Assembly: GCA_024224295.1 (NCBI GenBank)
Contig: JAAENN010000332.1
Coordinates: 1-64,000, forward strand
Length of the DNA: 64,000 nucleotides
DNA from: Shimia sp.
GTDB lineage: Bacteria > Pseudomonadota > Alphaproteobacteria > Rhodobacterales > Rhodobacteraceae
Direction of reading: 5' to 3'
Below are positions 36,171 through 45,508 of this stretch, piece after piece. Numbering within the stretch: the stretch's first letter is position 1; each line of letters begins with the position of its first letter. Under the pieces are notes generated by a model. It was not told the origin of the DNA, did no database searches, and saw only the letters and a program-made list of their open reading frames with translations. The position numbers and the translations under genes are program-made.

Positions 36171-37037
36171 GTGAACAGATCAAACCAGCTTCAAGAGCGG
36201 GTTTCCGAGCAATATGCCGACCTGAGCGTTAAGCTGCGGGCTGCTGCAGATTATGTTTTGGAAAATGAAATGGATGTGGCTGCGAGATCCTTGCGCACTA
36301 TTTCCTCAGCAAGCGGCGTGTCGCCTGCCACGTTGTCAAGATTGGCGCGCGCACTTGGCTTTGAAAGCTATGAAGAGCTTCGTGAACTTTGCCGAACATC
36401 AATTGATGGCCGTGCGCAATCCTTTTCGGAACGTGCGCAGAAATTGCGGGACGGCTTGGACGCGGAGTCTTCAGTTTTTGAGCAGCAAGCATCGGCGTGC
36501 ATTTCCAACATCACCAACCTTGTCGATACGTTGGACAATGAGCGAATTCAAAATGCTGTGAATGCCATGGCGGAGGCCAAATCTGTGGTGCTTTTTGGCG
36601 CTTTTGGCTCAACTGGAATCGTTGAGTACATGGCATATTTGGCCAACTATTTTTCCACCACGTGGACTTTGGCGGGGCGAATGGGGGCCTCTTTAGGGGC
36701 CTCCCTCGCGGCGATGGGGCCAGACGATGTTCTGCTGGTGGTTACCAAGTCGCCTTATGCTGCGCGGGCTGTGCGGGCTGTGGAAGCGGCGCGACAGATT
36801 GGGGCAAAAACTATCGTAATTAGTGACAGTCACGCCTGTCCGGCGATCAAATTCGCAACTTTTCCCTTTATTGTTCCGTCAGATAGTCCACAATTCTTCT
36901 CGTCGTATGCCGCGACTCTGACATTGATGGAGTCGATGGTCGCCATGTTAGTAGCCCAATCTGGTGAAGGCCCAAGTGAGCGTATCCGCGAGGTTGAACG
37001 GCACAATCAACGCCTAGGAGATTTCTGGGTGGACTAA
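36171..37037 (+). CDS. MurR/RpiR family transcriptional regulator
   Basis: 288 residues. N-terminal HTH_6 domain ([40 protein letters not shown]-like, residues about 20-70) and C-terminal SIS domain ([36 protein letters not shown]). SIS domains usually bind phosphosugars; members near amino-acid catabolic genes sense other small ligands. The GTG at 36171 lies 5 bases after GGAGGG and is preferred to a GTG at 36159. It is divergent from the BKACE-aminotransferase pair and just upstream of the TRAP transporter genes, so it probably controls both. Confidence 0.88.
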   Translation: MNRSNQLQERVSEQYADLSVKLRAAADYVLENEMDVAARSLRTISSASGVSPATLSRLARALGFESYEELRELCRTSIDGRAQSFSERAQKLRDGLDAESSVFEQQASACISNITNLVDTLDNERIQNAVNAMAEAKSVVLFGAFGSTGIVEYMAYLANYFSTTWTLAGRMGASLGASLAAMGPDDVLLVVTKSPYAARAVRAVEAARQIGAKTIVISDSHACPAIKFATFPFIVPSDSPQFFSSYAATLTLMESMVAMLVAQSGEGPSERIREVERHNQRLGDFWVD

Positions 37038-37086
37038 AGACAAAAAGACTGAAATTTCAATACTATCATCAACTAGGGAGCCTAAG

Positions 37087-38049
37087 ATGATTTCGAAACT
37101 GAAACTGGCCGGTGCGGCCGTTATCGCCTCCATGGGCATTTCTGCGGGCGCTTCCGCTCAGGAGTTTATCTCCATCGGTACCGGTGGCGTTACCGGTGTT
37201 TACTACCCAACTGGTGGTGCGATCTGCCGTTTGGTCAACAAAGGCCGCAAAGAGCACGGCATCCGCTGCGCCGTGGAATCCACTGGCGGGTCCGTCTACA
37301 ACATCAACACCATCAAAGCGGGCGAGCTGGAATTTGGCGTTGCGCAATCGGACTGGCAGTACCACGCCTATAACGGCACCTCCAAATTCGCAGACAACCC
37401 GTTCCCAGATGTGCGTGCGGTATTCTCTGTGCACCCAGAGCCATTCACTGTGATCGCGCGCTCTGACGCAGGCGTAAGCAGCTTTGCGGACCTTAAAGGC
37501 AAGCGTGTAAACGTTGGCAACCCGGGTTCTGGCCAGCGCGCTACCATGGAAGTGGTCATGGACGCTTATGGCATTGGCATGAACGACTTTGCGCTGGCAA
37601 CAGAGTACAAAGGCTCCGAAATGGCCAAGCAGCTGTGCGACGGCAACATTGACGCAATGATCTACACCATCGGCCACCCTGCTGCCGCGATCAAAGAAGC
37701 CACAACTACATGTGACGCAACTTTGGTGAGCGTCACCGGTCCTGAAATTGAAAAACTGGTTGCTGACAACTCGTTCTACCGCGTCGCGACCATTCCAGGT
37801 GGCATGTACAAAGGCACCGATGGCGACACGACCACCTTTGGTGTTGGTGCAACCTTCGTGACCAGCGCAACCATTCCTGACGAAGTTGTCTACGTTGTAG
37901 CCAAATCCGTAATGGAAAACGTGGAAGACTTCCGCAAACTGCACCCTGCATTTGCAAACCTGGATCCAGCTGAAATGGTCAAAGACGGTCTCAGCGCGCC
38001 TCTGCATCCAGGTGCGGAAAAGGCCTACATGGAGCTAGGCCTGAAGTAA
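37087..38049 (+). CDS. TAXI family TRAP transporter solute-binding subunit
   Basis: 320 residues with a Sec signal peptide (1 to about 24, ending ASAQ). TAXI motif region: [25 protein letters not shown], then [22 protein letters not shown] and [20 protein letters not shown]. Periplasmic receptor of a TRAP transporter; TAXI proteins bind dicarboxylates or amino acids such as glutamate, but the ligand here is unknown. GGGAG precedes the ATG. Downstream, a perfect 13-bp hairpin separates it from the fused permease gene. Confidence 0.93.
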   Translation: MISKLKLAGAAVIASMGISAGASAQEFISIGTGGVTGVYYPTGGAICRLVNKGRKEHGIRCAVESTGGSVYNINTIKAGELEFGVAQSDWQYHAYNGTSKFADNPFPDVRAVFSVHPEPFTVIARSDAGVSSFADLKGKRVNVGNPGSGQRATMEVVMDAYGIGMNDFALATEYKGSEMAKQLCDGNIDAMIYTIGHPAAAIKEATTTCDATLVSVTGPEIEKLVADNSFYRVATIPGGMYKGTDGDTTTFGVGATFVTSATIPDEVVYVVAKSVMENVEDFRKLHPAFANLDPAEMVKDGLSAPLHPGAEKAYMELGLK

Positions 38050-38072
38050 TTTCAGCCTGAGATAAAGTTTTG

Positions 38073-38103
38073 GAAGCGCCCCGAAGAGCATTCGGGGCGC
38101 TTC
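38073..38103 (+). promoter_or_regulatory. Perfect 13-bp hairpin between TRAP binding-protein and permease genes
   Basis: GAAGCGCCCCGAA (38073-38085), loop GAGCA, TTCGGGGCGCTTC (38091-38103). There is no T-run and it is followed by the permease ribosome site, so it is most likely a partial terminator or mRNA stabiliser that sets a high ratio of binding protein to permease. Confidence 0.7.
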
Positions 38104-38129
38104 GCACAAGGGGTTCAACGGGGAACATT

Positions 38130-40763
38130 ATGGCTCAAGATCATCAGAATGATGGCACCGCCAAAGCCGACGCACTTGTTGCGGAAGTCGATACTGGCGC
38201 ACGCAACGCCGAAGGTTTTCAAGGTCAATTAATCATCGCGATCTGCATTATTTGGTCGCTCTTTCAACTTTACATTGCATCAAAACTTCCAGGAGTTTTG
38301 GCACAATCAACGGGTTTTTCCGGGTTTGCCAACATTGTTGGACAAGCGCGATACATTCACCTCGCATTTGCGATTGCTTTGGCAATTCTCGCATTCCCGA
38401 TGTTCAAGTCGTCGCCCCGCGACCGCATTCCGCTCTATGACTGGGCACTGATTGCTCTGGGCGTTGGCGCCTGTTTGTATCTTGTTGTATTCCGGTACCA
38501 AATCGCGGATCGTCCCGGCCTCTGGACCACCACAGACATAACAATGTCCGCCATTGGCATGGTGGTATTGCTTATCTGCGTCTACCGCGCACTGGGCCTT
38601 CCGCTTGTGATAATCGCAGGTTCCTTTGTGCTGTTCGCGTTCTTTGGTGGCAATTCTGAGTGGGTGCGCGACATCACCAACTACGGTGGTGCGTCGCTGT
38701 CTAAAGCGCTGGGGCATTACTGGATGCAGACCGAAGGTGTGTTTGGCGTTGCGCTCGGCGTATCGACCTCGATGATCTTCCTGTTTGTGCTGTTTGGCGC
38801 GCTGCTTGATCGCGCGGGTGGTGGTAATTGGTTCATCAAAGTGGCGATTGCGTTGCTTGGCGCGCTGCGTGGCGGCCCGGCAAAGGCCTCGGTTCTGAGT
38901 TCGATGATGACCGGGATGATTTCTGGTAGCTCGATTGCCAACACCGTCACAACAGGTACCTTCACGATTCCGCTGATGAAGCGTATCGGCTTCCCGGCTG
39001 AAAAGGCTGGCGCGGTTGAAGTTGCCTCCTCCACCAACGGTCAGCTGACCCCACCTGTGATGGGAGCGGCGGCCTTCCTGATGGTGGAATACGTGAATAT
39101 TCCCTACATCGACGTGGTCAAACACGCGTTCCTGCCTGCAGTCATTTCCTACATCGCATTGCTGTACATCGTGCACCTCGAAGCGTTGAAGATGGAAATG
39201 AAGGGCCTCACGAAAGCTGGCCGCCATATTGGTCCGGTCATGATCATGGTGCTTTTCCTCACCGGTTTTTTGGGACTGGCGGCGATCACTTTCCTGATGA
39301 TTGGCATTCGCAATCTGCTTGATCCCGTGATGGGGGACAGCATTTACGCTGCCATAGTGCTGCTTGCGCTTATGTATGTCGCGCTGCTTTATTTGGCGTC
39401 GAAGTACCCAGATGTTGCAATGGATGATCCCAACGCGCCTCTGGAGGCCCCGCGCCTGACACCTACGCTTTTGGGCGGCGCCTACTATTCCTTGCCAATC
39501 TTCATTCTGGTTTGGAACTTGATGGTGAAAACCGAAAATCTGGATCGCTTGTCACCTGCGCTTTCAGCCTTCTGGGCGACGATCTTTATGATCATTGTTG
39601 CGCTGACGCACCGTCCCATTAAGGCGTTCTTCCGTGGGGAGACCGCTTTGAACGCAGCCTTCTCCACTGGATGGTCAGACTTTGTACAAGGCCTGATTAT
39701 GGGCGCGCGCAACATGATTGGTATTGGTGTCGCCACAGGGGCCGCCGGTATCATTGTAGGCACCATCAGCCTTACAGGCGCACATCAGGTGATTGGTCAG
39801 GTCATCGAAGTGATCTCCGGTGGCAACTTAATTATCTTGCTGGTTCTGGTGGCCATTCTATCGCTTATCCTCGGCATGGGCCTTCCAACAACTGCAAACT
39901 ACATTGTGGTAAGTTCCCTGATGGCACCGGTGATTGTCAGCGTGGGTGCACAAGCGGGCCTCGTGGTACCGTTGATTGCGGTGCACATGTTTGTGTTCTA
40001 CTTCGGCATTCTCGCGGATGACACACCTCCAGTGGGCCTGGCGGCCTATGCGGCGGCGGCGATCTCTCGCGGGGATCCGATCAAGACCGGTATACAAGGT
40101 TTTGCCTACGACATCCGCACCGCCTTGTTGCCTTTCATGTTCATCTTCAACACCGATCTGCTTCTGATTGACGTTGGGTTTGGAAAGGCGATTTTGGTCT
40201 TCTTGATCAGCCTGATTGCAATGTTGATTTTTGCAGCGGCAACACAGGGCTACTTCATAGCGAAATCCAAGCGTTGGGAAAGCGCCGCACTCCTGTTCAT
40301 CGCCTTCATGCTGTTCCGTCCCGATTTCTTCCTGGATATGGTGACTGAGAAGTACCAAAGCGTGACAGGACCTGCGGCAGTTCAGCTTGTGGGCGAACAG
40401 CCGGAAGGTAGCCTGATCCGCTTCAAAGTCGAAGGTCCTGACTTTGACACTGGAGACAATCGTGCCACAACAATCACTATGGTTTACCCGGGTGGCGAAC
40501 CTGGTGCCGCAATGTCAGACAATGGCCTATCAGTCCTTGAGGAAGACGGGAGACTGCTTCTGGAAGAACCTTTCCCCGGTTCCCCATATTTCGGTTCACT
40601 TGGCACAGAGTATGATTATTACGGAGATAACCCCGTAGTGATTTCCCAGGTCGAAGTGGAAAATGAACGGATGCCAAAGGAATTGTTCTTCATTCCGGCG
40701 CTGCTGCTTCTTGCTGGCTTAATGCTCATCCAACGGCCCCGCGCCACGCAGCCAGCGTTTTAG
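38130..40763 (+). CDS. TRAP transporter fused permease (4TM/12TM) with C-terminal DUF3394
   Basis: 877 residues. An N-terminal four-helix DctQ-like part (about residues 30-190) is fused to a 12-helix DctM-like part (ISGSSIANTVTTGTFTIPLMKRIGF, SSTNGQLTPPVMGAAAFLM, LGMGLPTTANYIVVSS). The last 140 or so residues are a periplasmic-type beta region followed by a final helix, the DUF3394 module found in TAXI-linked permeases. The ATG at 38130 follows GGGGAA. It imports the ligand bound by the TAXI protein, driven by an ion gradient. A UspA gene follows 11 bp later. Confidence 0.93.
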   Translation: MAQDHQNDGTAKADALVAEVDTGARNAEGFQGQLIIAICIIWSLFQLYIASKLPGVLAQSTGFSGFANIVGQARYIHLAFAIALAILAFPMFKSSPRDRIPLYDWALIALGVGACLYLVVFRYQIADRPGLWTTTDITMSAIGMVVLLICVYRALGLPLVIIAGSFVLFAFFGGNSEWVRDITNYGGASLSKALGHYWMQTEGVFGVALGVSTSMIFLFVLFGALLDRAGGGNWFIKVAIALLGALRGGPAKASVLSSMMTGMISGSSIANTVTTGTFTIPLMKRIGFPAEKAGAVEVASSTNGQLTPPVMGAAAFLMVEYVNIPYIDVVKHAFLPAVISYIALLYIVHLEALKMEMKGLTKAGRHIGPVMIMVLFLTGFLGLAAITFLMIGIRNLLDPVMGDSIYAAIVLLALMYVALLYLASKYPDVAMDDPNAPLEAPRLTPTLLGGAYYSLPIFILVWNLMVKTENLDRLSPALSAFWATIFMIIVALTHRPIKAFFRGETALNAAFSTGWSDFVQGLIMGARNMIGIGVATGAAGIIVGTISLTGAHQVIGQVIEVISGGNLIILLVLVAILSLILGMGLPTTANYIVVSSLMAPVIVSVGAQAGLVVPLIAVHMFVFYFGILADDTPPVGLAAYAAAAISRGDPIKTGIQGFAYDIRTALLPFMFIFNTDLLLIDVGFGKAILVFLISLIAMLIFAAATQGYFIAKSKRWESAALLFIAFMLFRPDFFLDMVTEKYQSVTGPAAVQLVGEQPEGSLIRFKVEGPDFDTGDNRATTITMVYPGGEPGAAMSDNGLSVLEEDGRLLLEEPFPGSPYFGSLGTEYDYYGDNPVVISQVEVENERMPKELFFIPALLLLAGLMLIQRPRATQPAF

Positions 40764-40774
40764 GGAGAAATGAT

Positions 40775-41200
40775 ATGTTTAAGACCCTACTCCTAACAGT
40801 GGACGTGAATGACCTGAAAGGATCTGAACGCCCTGCTGAAGTTGCCAAAACCATGGCAGAGCGGGACGACGCAGAACTTCATATTATGAATGTCGTCCCA
40901 GACTATGGAATGTCTATAGTTGGCTCGTTTTTCAGCGCAGACCACAACAAAGCAATTCTCCAGGAAGCCAAGGTTGCCCTGGAAACTTGGGCTTCAGAGC
41001 GATTTTCTGAATTGGCTAACGTGCGTTTGCACGTGGACCAAGGAACCATTTATGATCTGGTTCTCAAAGAGGCCGAGGCTGTGTCTGCAAATGCGATTAT
41101 TGTGGGGGCCCACAAATCGCAGCTTAAGGACTACTTGATTGGCCCCAATGCCGCGCGGATATCACGGCATGCCAAACAATCGGTTTTTGTCGTGCGCTAA
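40775..41200 (+). CDS. Universal stress protein (UspA family)
   Basis: 141 residues. FKTLLLTVDVND at the start and the nucleotide-loop pattern IIVGAHKSQLKDYLIGPNAARISRHAKQSVFVV at the end; the GxxG-9x-G(S/T) ATP motif is partly changed (GAH...GPNAARI), so nucleotide binding is uncertain. UspA proteins such as TeaD regulate TRAP transporters, and here the gene is the last of the TRAP operon, before a terminator, so a regulatory role on the transporter is likely. Confidence 0.88.
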   Translation: MFKTLLLTVDVNDLKGSERPAEVAKTMAERDDAELHIMNVVPDYGMSIVGSFFSADHNKAILQEAKVALETWASERFSELANVRLHVDQGTIYDLVLKEAEAVSANAIIVGAHKSQLKDYLIGPNAARISRHAKQSVFVVR

Positions 41201-41207
41201 ACCAAAA

Positions 41208-41239
41208 GAAGCCCGCAATTGAGCGGGCTTCCCTTTTTT
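41208..41239 (+). terminator. Rho-independent terminator of the TRAP-UspA operon
   Basis: GAAGCCCGC (41208-41216), loop AATTGA, GCGGGCTTC (41223-41231), then CCTTTTTTC. It starts 8 bases after the UspA stop; it ends 6 bases before the convergent hydrolase stop and may serve both strands. Confidence 0.9.
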
Positions 41240-41244
41240 CAGCT

Positions 41245-43230
41245 TCATTCGCGCGGTACGGACACGTTCCAGGTCTTCTGAAAAACCTCTTCGCCATTTT
41301 CCTCTGCGCTCAGACTTCCATTAATGAAGAAATGATCCGCGTCCGCTGTCATTTCCAGATCCGATTTCACCACCACTGACCACGAATCTCGCGACATGTA
41401 GCGCTCCCAAGCGAAGCTAGCGCGTGCAGACGTTGGGTCACAGTCGGTGATGGTAAACTCTTCCCAGTGCTTGGTGCTACTCACCAAACCTGTATTCTCA
41501 TCGCGCAGCAGTCCACTGTCACTATGAATTTTTTGCGCTTTCTTTCGCTGACTGGCCTCCCGGACAACACGTTTGCTTTCTTGGCCTTTACTGAGTTGAT
41601 CCGTTGATCTTGGAGATGCTGACTTGGGGGGATCAAAGGTCCACTCGTCCAGGGTAGAAGGTTTGCGAACCGGGAGATCAACTGTGCCTTCTTGAAGGTG
41701 CAAGGTCGTCAGTTCTGCCTCGGGCCAGATAAAAGGCCAGTAGCTTGTCGATAAGGCAACTCGAAGACTATGCCCCTCAGGAATACGATAGGCACATTGA
41801 TCCAGAACCACTTTCACGTCAATTTCAGCCCCAATCGGCATGTCGACGCTGGCGTGATGCCCATTCCGGTGCCGTAGATTGAGGAAGCCATGTGAAATCA
41901 GAGTGCTTTCGCCATTTGGATGCACGTCGCACAAGCGTACTGCAAGCTGCGCTTTAGCTGTGTTGGACGTGAGTTTTAACCGAAGCTTTGGCGCTCCCAC
42001 GAGATCGAGAGGCGCTCGCAATTCTTCGCTATCAAAACAGGTGCTCAAAAGATCGTCTTTTTGCTGATCATCTGGCAATTCGCCTGGGACGAAACCAAAC
42101 GGAAAATACTCTCCCGCCATTTGCCCGCATTCCAAATCAGGAGAAACACAACGCGCAGCGGGAGCCGCGTCGAGTGAAAGTGCTTTCCCAACCAGATGCC
42201 ATGTTTTTGTACCGGCGAGCACGTCGGCTTGATCAGCAATCCACCGTCCGGGCCGTTGATCATACTGCACGGCTGGAGCCACACTATCCATGAGCCACCG
42301 GCGCATATCAGGAAGAGTGTCAGCCCCGTTTGCTTCACCTTTCAACCAGTGGTCCCACCAAATTAACAACTCCCCCAAAAAATCGACTTGCGGCCCCGGT
42401 TCAGCGAAATGCGGATACTTGTGGTTCCATGGGCCAATCAACCCTTTCACTGGCGCAGCCAAATTCTCAACAAGGTGTGATACCGTGTTGCGATAACCAT
42501 CATGCCAACCGCCGACACCCAACACCGCGGCCTGTATCGCGCCATAATTTTCGCAAATTGAACCGTGCGCCCAGTAAGCATTGCGGCTTTGATGTTTCGT
42601 CCAAATCTCTGCCAAAAAGGGTGTGTTCTCCAAACGTTGGAGCCACATATCGCGCCAGCGATCTCCCACAACTTCGGGATCAGGTGGTAGGGCAAACCAT
42701 CCCAACACCGTTGCCGCCCACGCGGGGTTCTCACCCAGCATGATACCACCTTTGTAGTGAATATCATCTGCGTAGCGATCCACTGTCGAGCAAAGGCTTG
42801 CGACAGCCTTAAGCTCGCTGGGGGCCATCGCCGCAATTTGCAGCCCATTGAAGCCTCCCCAACTGATCCCCATCATCCCGACATTGCCGTTGCACCAGTC
42901 CTGTTTAGCAAGCCATTTTACAACCGCGACCCCATCACTCAATTCTTGGGAAGAGTATTCATCCTCAAACAAGCCCTCACTGTCGCCACATCCCCGCATG
43001 TCTACTCGTACGCAGGTGTAGCCGTGCCCTGCTAGGTAAGGGTGGGTTAGTGCATCGCGGCCTGCAGTTCCGTCGCGTTTTCGGTACGGTAAGTACTCGA
43101 GAATAGCTGGAACCTTCTCTAAAGTTCGCGGATGCCAAATTCGGGCAGCCAGCTTAATGCCATCTGGCAACTCAATCCATACATTCTCCTCTTCGCGCAC
43201 CTCGTATGGAAAATCTTGGATAATCTGCAT
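41245..43230 (-). CDS. CocE/NonD family alpha/beta hydrolase (X-Pro dipeptidyl-peptidase S15 type)
   Basis: 661 residues. N-terminal alpha/beta hydrolase: DMRGCGDSEG and the nucleophile elbow GMMGISWGGFNG (Ser123), then GGWHDGYRNT (acid) and GPWNHKYPH (His). A C-terminal jelly-roll domain follows (PLDLVGAPKLRLKL...GESTLISHGFLNLRHRNG). Known members are cocaine esterase, X-Pro peptidases and acylases. No signal peptide. The ATG at 43230 has GGGAGG 6 bases before it; a GTG two codons upstream is weaker. About 50 residues between the jelly-roll and the last strand are rich in Lys and Ser. Substrate unknown. Confidence 0.88.
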   Translation of the reverse strand: MQIIQDFPYEVREEENVWIELPDGIKLAARIWHPRTLEKVPAILEYLPYRKRDGTAGRDALTHPYLAGHGYTCVRVDMRGCGDSEGLFEDEYSSQELSDGVAVVKWLAKQDWCNGNVGMMGISWGGFNGLQIAAMAPSELKAVASLCSTVDRYADDIHYKGGIMLGENPAWAATVLGWFALPPDPEVVGDRWRDMWLQRLENTPFLAEIWTKHQSRNAYWAHGSICENYGAIQAAVLGVGGWHDGYRNTVSHLVENLAAPVKGLIGPWNHKYPHFAEPGPQVDFLGELLIWWDHWLKGEANGADTLPDMRRWLMDSVAPAVQYDQRPGRWIADQADVLAGTKTWHLVGKALSLDAAPAARCVSPDLECGQMAGEYFPFGFVPGELPDDQQKDDLLSTCFDSEELRAPLDLVGAPKLRLKLTSNTAKAQLAVRLCDVHPNGESTLISHGFLNLRHRNGHHASVDMPIGAEIDVKVVLDQCAYRIPEGHSLRVALSTSYWPFIWPEAELTTLHLQEGTVDLPVRKPSTLDEWTFDPPKSASPRSTDQLSKGQESKRVVREASQRKKAQKIHSDSGLLRDENTGLVSSTKHWEEFTITDCDPTSARASFAWERYMSRDSWSVVVKSDLEMTADADHFFINGSLSAEENGEEVFQKTWNVSVPRE

Positions 43231-43290
43231 GTTCACCTCCCGTGGCCTCTTTTGAAGTTTTACGAAGTGCCGCTTTTGTTCAAATAATCT

Positions 43291-45213
43291 TCAACCGAGA
43301 AAAGAGTGTATGGCTTTCCGAGCGTTGTTTCGCAGTTCCAGCTTTCTGTAGTCAGACACAAACCTCCGAAACAGCTGCTCCCCCACAAAAAAGGGCAAAG
43401 CCGTGCGACGTTCGCTCTCAGGGACGACATCTGTGGACAAGTACGCCCGCCAATCATCTTTCGCGATCCCAAAACGATGTCGGTCACTCTCCATAGGAGA
43501 GCGTATTTGTAAGTCTACAAGAAATTGGGCTGTGGATCGTGCCACTGAAGTCCATTGCGCCTTCCGTAAATTGACCCCACACAAAACGTCATCTTTAAAT
43601 ACAAAGTTCTCAGCCGAAAACCAATATTGTCCCTCGATTTGCTGAATTTCCATCCCTTTGACCTGACGCGCACGCCTTGTCATGTCCGACAATAGCCTTT
43701 CTAACAGAGCACAGTCATCTTCTGCCTCCACATTATCTAAAGACCATTCTTTGAGTACCTTTAGCCGAAACATAGAGGCAAACTCGGTGTGTTTTATCCG
43801 CACCTGCGTCGCCTCTTGCAACCATTCTGCGGCCATTCGAACCAATTTGGATCTTCGTGCGCCAGATGCGCTAGAAATTCTATCAGCCAAAATCACACCT
43901 GGCTCATGAGTTAGCGCCATTAGGCCGAACTCAGGGTTCGCCAAGTAACACTGCTCCGATGAAAACCGCTCTGACACCAAAGCTATTTCTAGTTTTTCAA
44001 TCTCCTCAACACGCTCACTCACTTCCTGGGCGCCCTCTGCAGAGAGATGTCGACAGATCCGTAGCTTTTGTTTGCCGCGCACACCAATAAACTCGTGATA
44101 GGTGTCATCGATAATTGTAGCGCGACGGAGCTTGACCGCCTCCAAACCTAAAAGCCCCCGCAGCAACCTTTGCGTGCTCGCCATGGCTTCTTTTCTCGCC
44201 GAAACTGCTGACTGAGCGCTGCAAGCTTCTTCCAACGTCCGGAGCCCCAACTTGTCTGCTGAGAAGCCGGTAGTTTTAAACACCTGCAATATCTTTTTAT
44301 CGACTTGCCAATCATCCACCGAAAGTGTGTGCTTCGAGAAATACCAGTGTAAGTATTTTGCATAGTTAACTGATTTAGACAAAGCGGCTTCCAAAGCTGG
44401 CGCAAAATCCTCCGGCCGTCGCACGACTTCCACGATATGGTGAAAGTCAGACTTTCCGAAAAGGATTGCCGGCTTTTTATGTAAAAAACCCTCAAGAGAG
44501 ACCGCCGAATTATAGCTCACCGTCACTGCACTTTGACGAATTATGTCGTGAACGTTGGCATCTGTTGCTTCTAATGGAAGTCCCTCTTGCAGCAGCTTCA
44601 AGATCAACTGTGCATCATCCAACTGCTTGCTAATTGGATGAGCCTTCACAACAATTGTCCGCCCGCCCGAGTTTTCTGCCACGGTACGAAGCAATGTTTC
44701 ATTATTGCAATAGGCGGTGCCTTGAAGGTGAGGGTTGTCTCCCTGAAGAAAGACTGCGATGCATCCTTCGGGGATTTTCGTAAACTCCTCTTTTGGACCA
44801 TAGCGAGACCGCCGCTTTTTTACCAATCGGTCCTGTAGCCCTCTAAACTTGGACGTTGCCAACACCGGGTTGACTACATTTTCATCATAGACCGCATTTC
44901 CCGCGCTGCTCAGGGCCAAAACCCCTTGTGCGTCCAGATGAAAATAGGGCTGCAAATATGCCAGCGCGGTGTTCAGGGCGTTTGGTTGACGAACCATTCC
45001 ATTTTCTATGATGTGGAGATTCTCGGCCTCTAAGTGTTCCGCCAAATCAGTTTGAAATGGAGAACGCAACGCCTCATGGCGTCGCCGGACCTCAATCTCG
45101 CCACCGCGCGACGTTATGAGTTCATGTATCTTGTGGAACAACGCCAGGTGCGTAAGTTCAAGATAGTTATCATGAAACTGCTTTGGCAGGTGAAAAACAA
45201 TTTTGGCGGCCAA
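43291..45213 (-). CDS. Capsule-type glycosyltransferase fused to a degenerate APH-like kinase domain
   Basis: 640 residues. About residues 60-330 match the capsule synthesis (KpsS/KpsC-like, PF05159-type) pattern: IVVKAHPISKQLDDA, TDANVHDIIRQSAVTVSYNSAVSLEGFLHKKPAILFG. Residues about 360-640 resemble aminoglycoside/choline-kinase-like phosphotransferases in layout, but the catalytic loop reads EGQYWFSAEN where HGD---xxN is expected, and the metal motif reads VNL instead of VDF, so catalysis is doubtful. The start is TTG at 45213, 5 bases after CGGAGG. Codon third positions are AT-rich compared with neighbours, and no other capsule gene is near, which suggests transfer. The C-terminal assignment is by eye. 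Confidence 0.6.
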   Translation of the reverse strand: MAAKIVFHLPKQFHDNYLELTHLALFHKIHELITSRGGEIEVRRRHEALRSPFQTDLAEHLEAENLHIIENGMVRQPNALNTALAYLQPYFHLDAQGVLALSSAGNAVYDENVVNPVLATSKFRGLQDRLVKKRRSRYGPKEEFTKIPEGCIAVFLQGDNPHLQGTAYCNNETLLRTVAENSGGRTIVVKAHPISKQLDDAQLILKLLQEGLPLEATDANVHDIIRQSAVTVSYNSAVSLEGFLHKKPAILFGKSDFHHIVEVVRRPEDFAPALEAALSKSVNYAKYLHWYFSKHTLSVDDWQVDKKILQVFKTTGFSADKLGLRTLEEACSAQSAVSARKEAMASTQRLLRGLLGLEAVKLRRATIIDDTYHEFIGVRGKQKLRICRHLSAEGAQEVSERVEEIEKLEIALVSERFSSEQCYLANPEFGLMALTHEPGVILADRISSASGARRSKLVRMAAEWLQEATQVRIKHTEFASMFRLKVLKEWSLDNVEAEDDCALLERLLSDMTRRARQVKGMEIQQIEGQYWFSAENFVFKDDVLCGVNLRKAQWTSVARSTAQFLVDLQIRSPMESDRHRFGIAKDDWRAYLSTDVVPESERRTALPFFVGEQLFRRFVSDYRKLELRNNARKAIHSFLG

Positions 45214-45508
45214 ATTTGCCTCCGTATTCAGAACTCATGCCGATCTCTAAAATCCAGATCAGATATCGACACTTTTCTTAGAAATCACGAGATTGCGAAC
45301 TCACTCAATAGCTTTGATTTGGACATTATTTGGGGGGCTGAACGCCCCCCATTTCTGCCTGCCTGTCCCAGTGTTTCTCCGCTAGCTTGAATTGTGTTTG
45401 GCGAAGGAAACGTTGAGATGACTATAAAAGCATCATTTCGAGCCCGTCAACAGAAGGCTCCACGCCACGACAAGGCAAACCGGTTACAGAGACAACTCTG
45501 AACACTCT
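45214..45508. other. Spacer between the glycosyltransferase and folC genes
   Basis: 295 bp. It contains a GGGGGGC/GCCCCCC hairpin (45332-45350, loop TGAAC) without a T-run, and a possible 27-codon frame at 45418. It presumably carries the promoter of the minus-strand glycosyltransferase gene. Confidence 0.5.
45418..45501 (+). CDS. Possible very small basic protein
   Basis: ATG to TGA, 27 codons, with AAGGAAA about 9 bases before the start. The peptide (MTIKASFRARQQKAPRHDKA...) is strongly basic: nine Lys/Arg plus one His. It lies between the upstream region of the glycosyltransferase and the convergent folC. No family recognised. It could be chance; kept because of the ribosome site and position. 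Confidence 0.25.
   Translation: MTIKASFRARQQKAPRHDKANRLQRQL

Noticed and set aside
37069-38007. 312-codon minus-strand open frame
   Set aside because: Antisense to the TAXI binding protein, with no recognisable domain.
45332-45350. GGGGGGC/GCCCCCC hairpin considered as a terminator
   Set aside because: No T-run on either strand and it lies upstream, not downstream, of the minus-strand glycosyltransferase gene; kept only as a note in the spacer.
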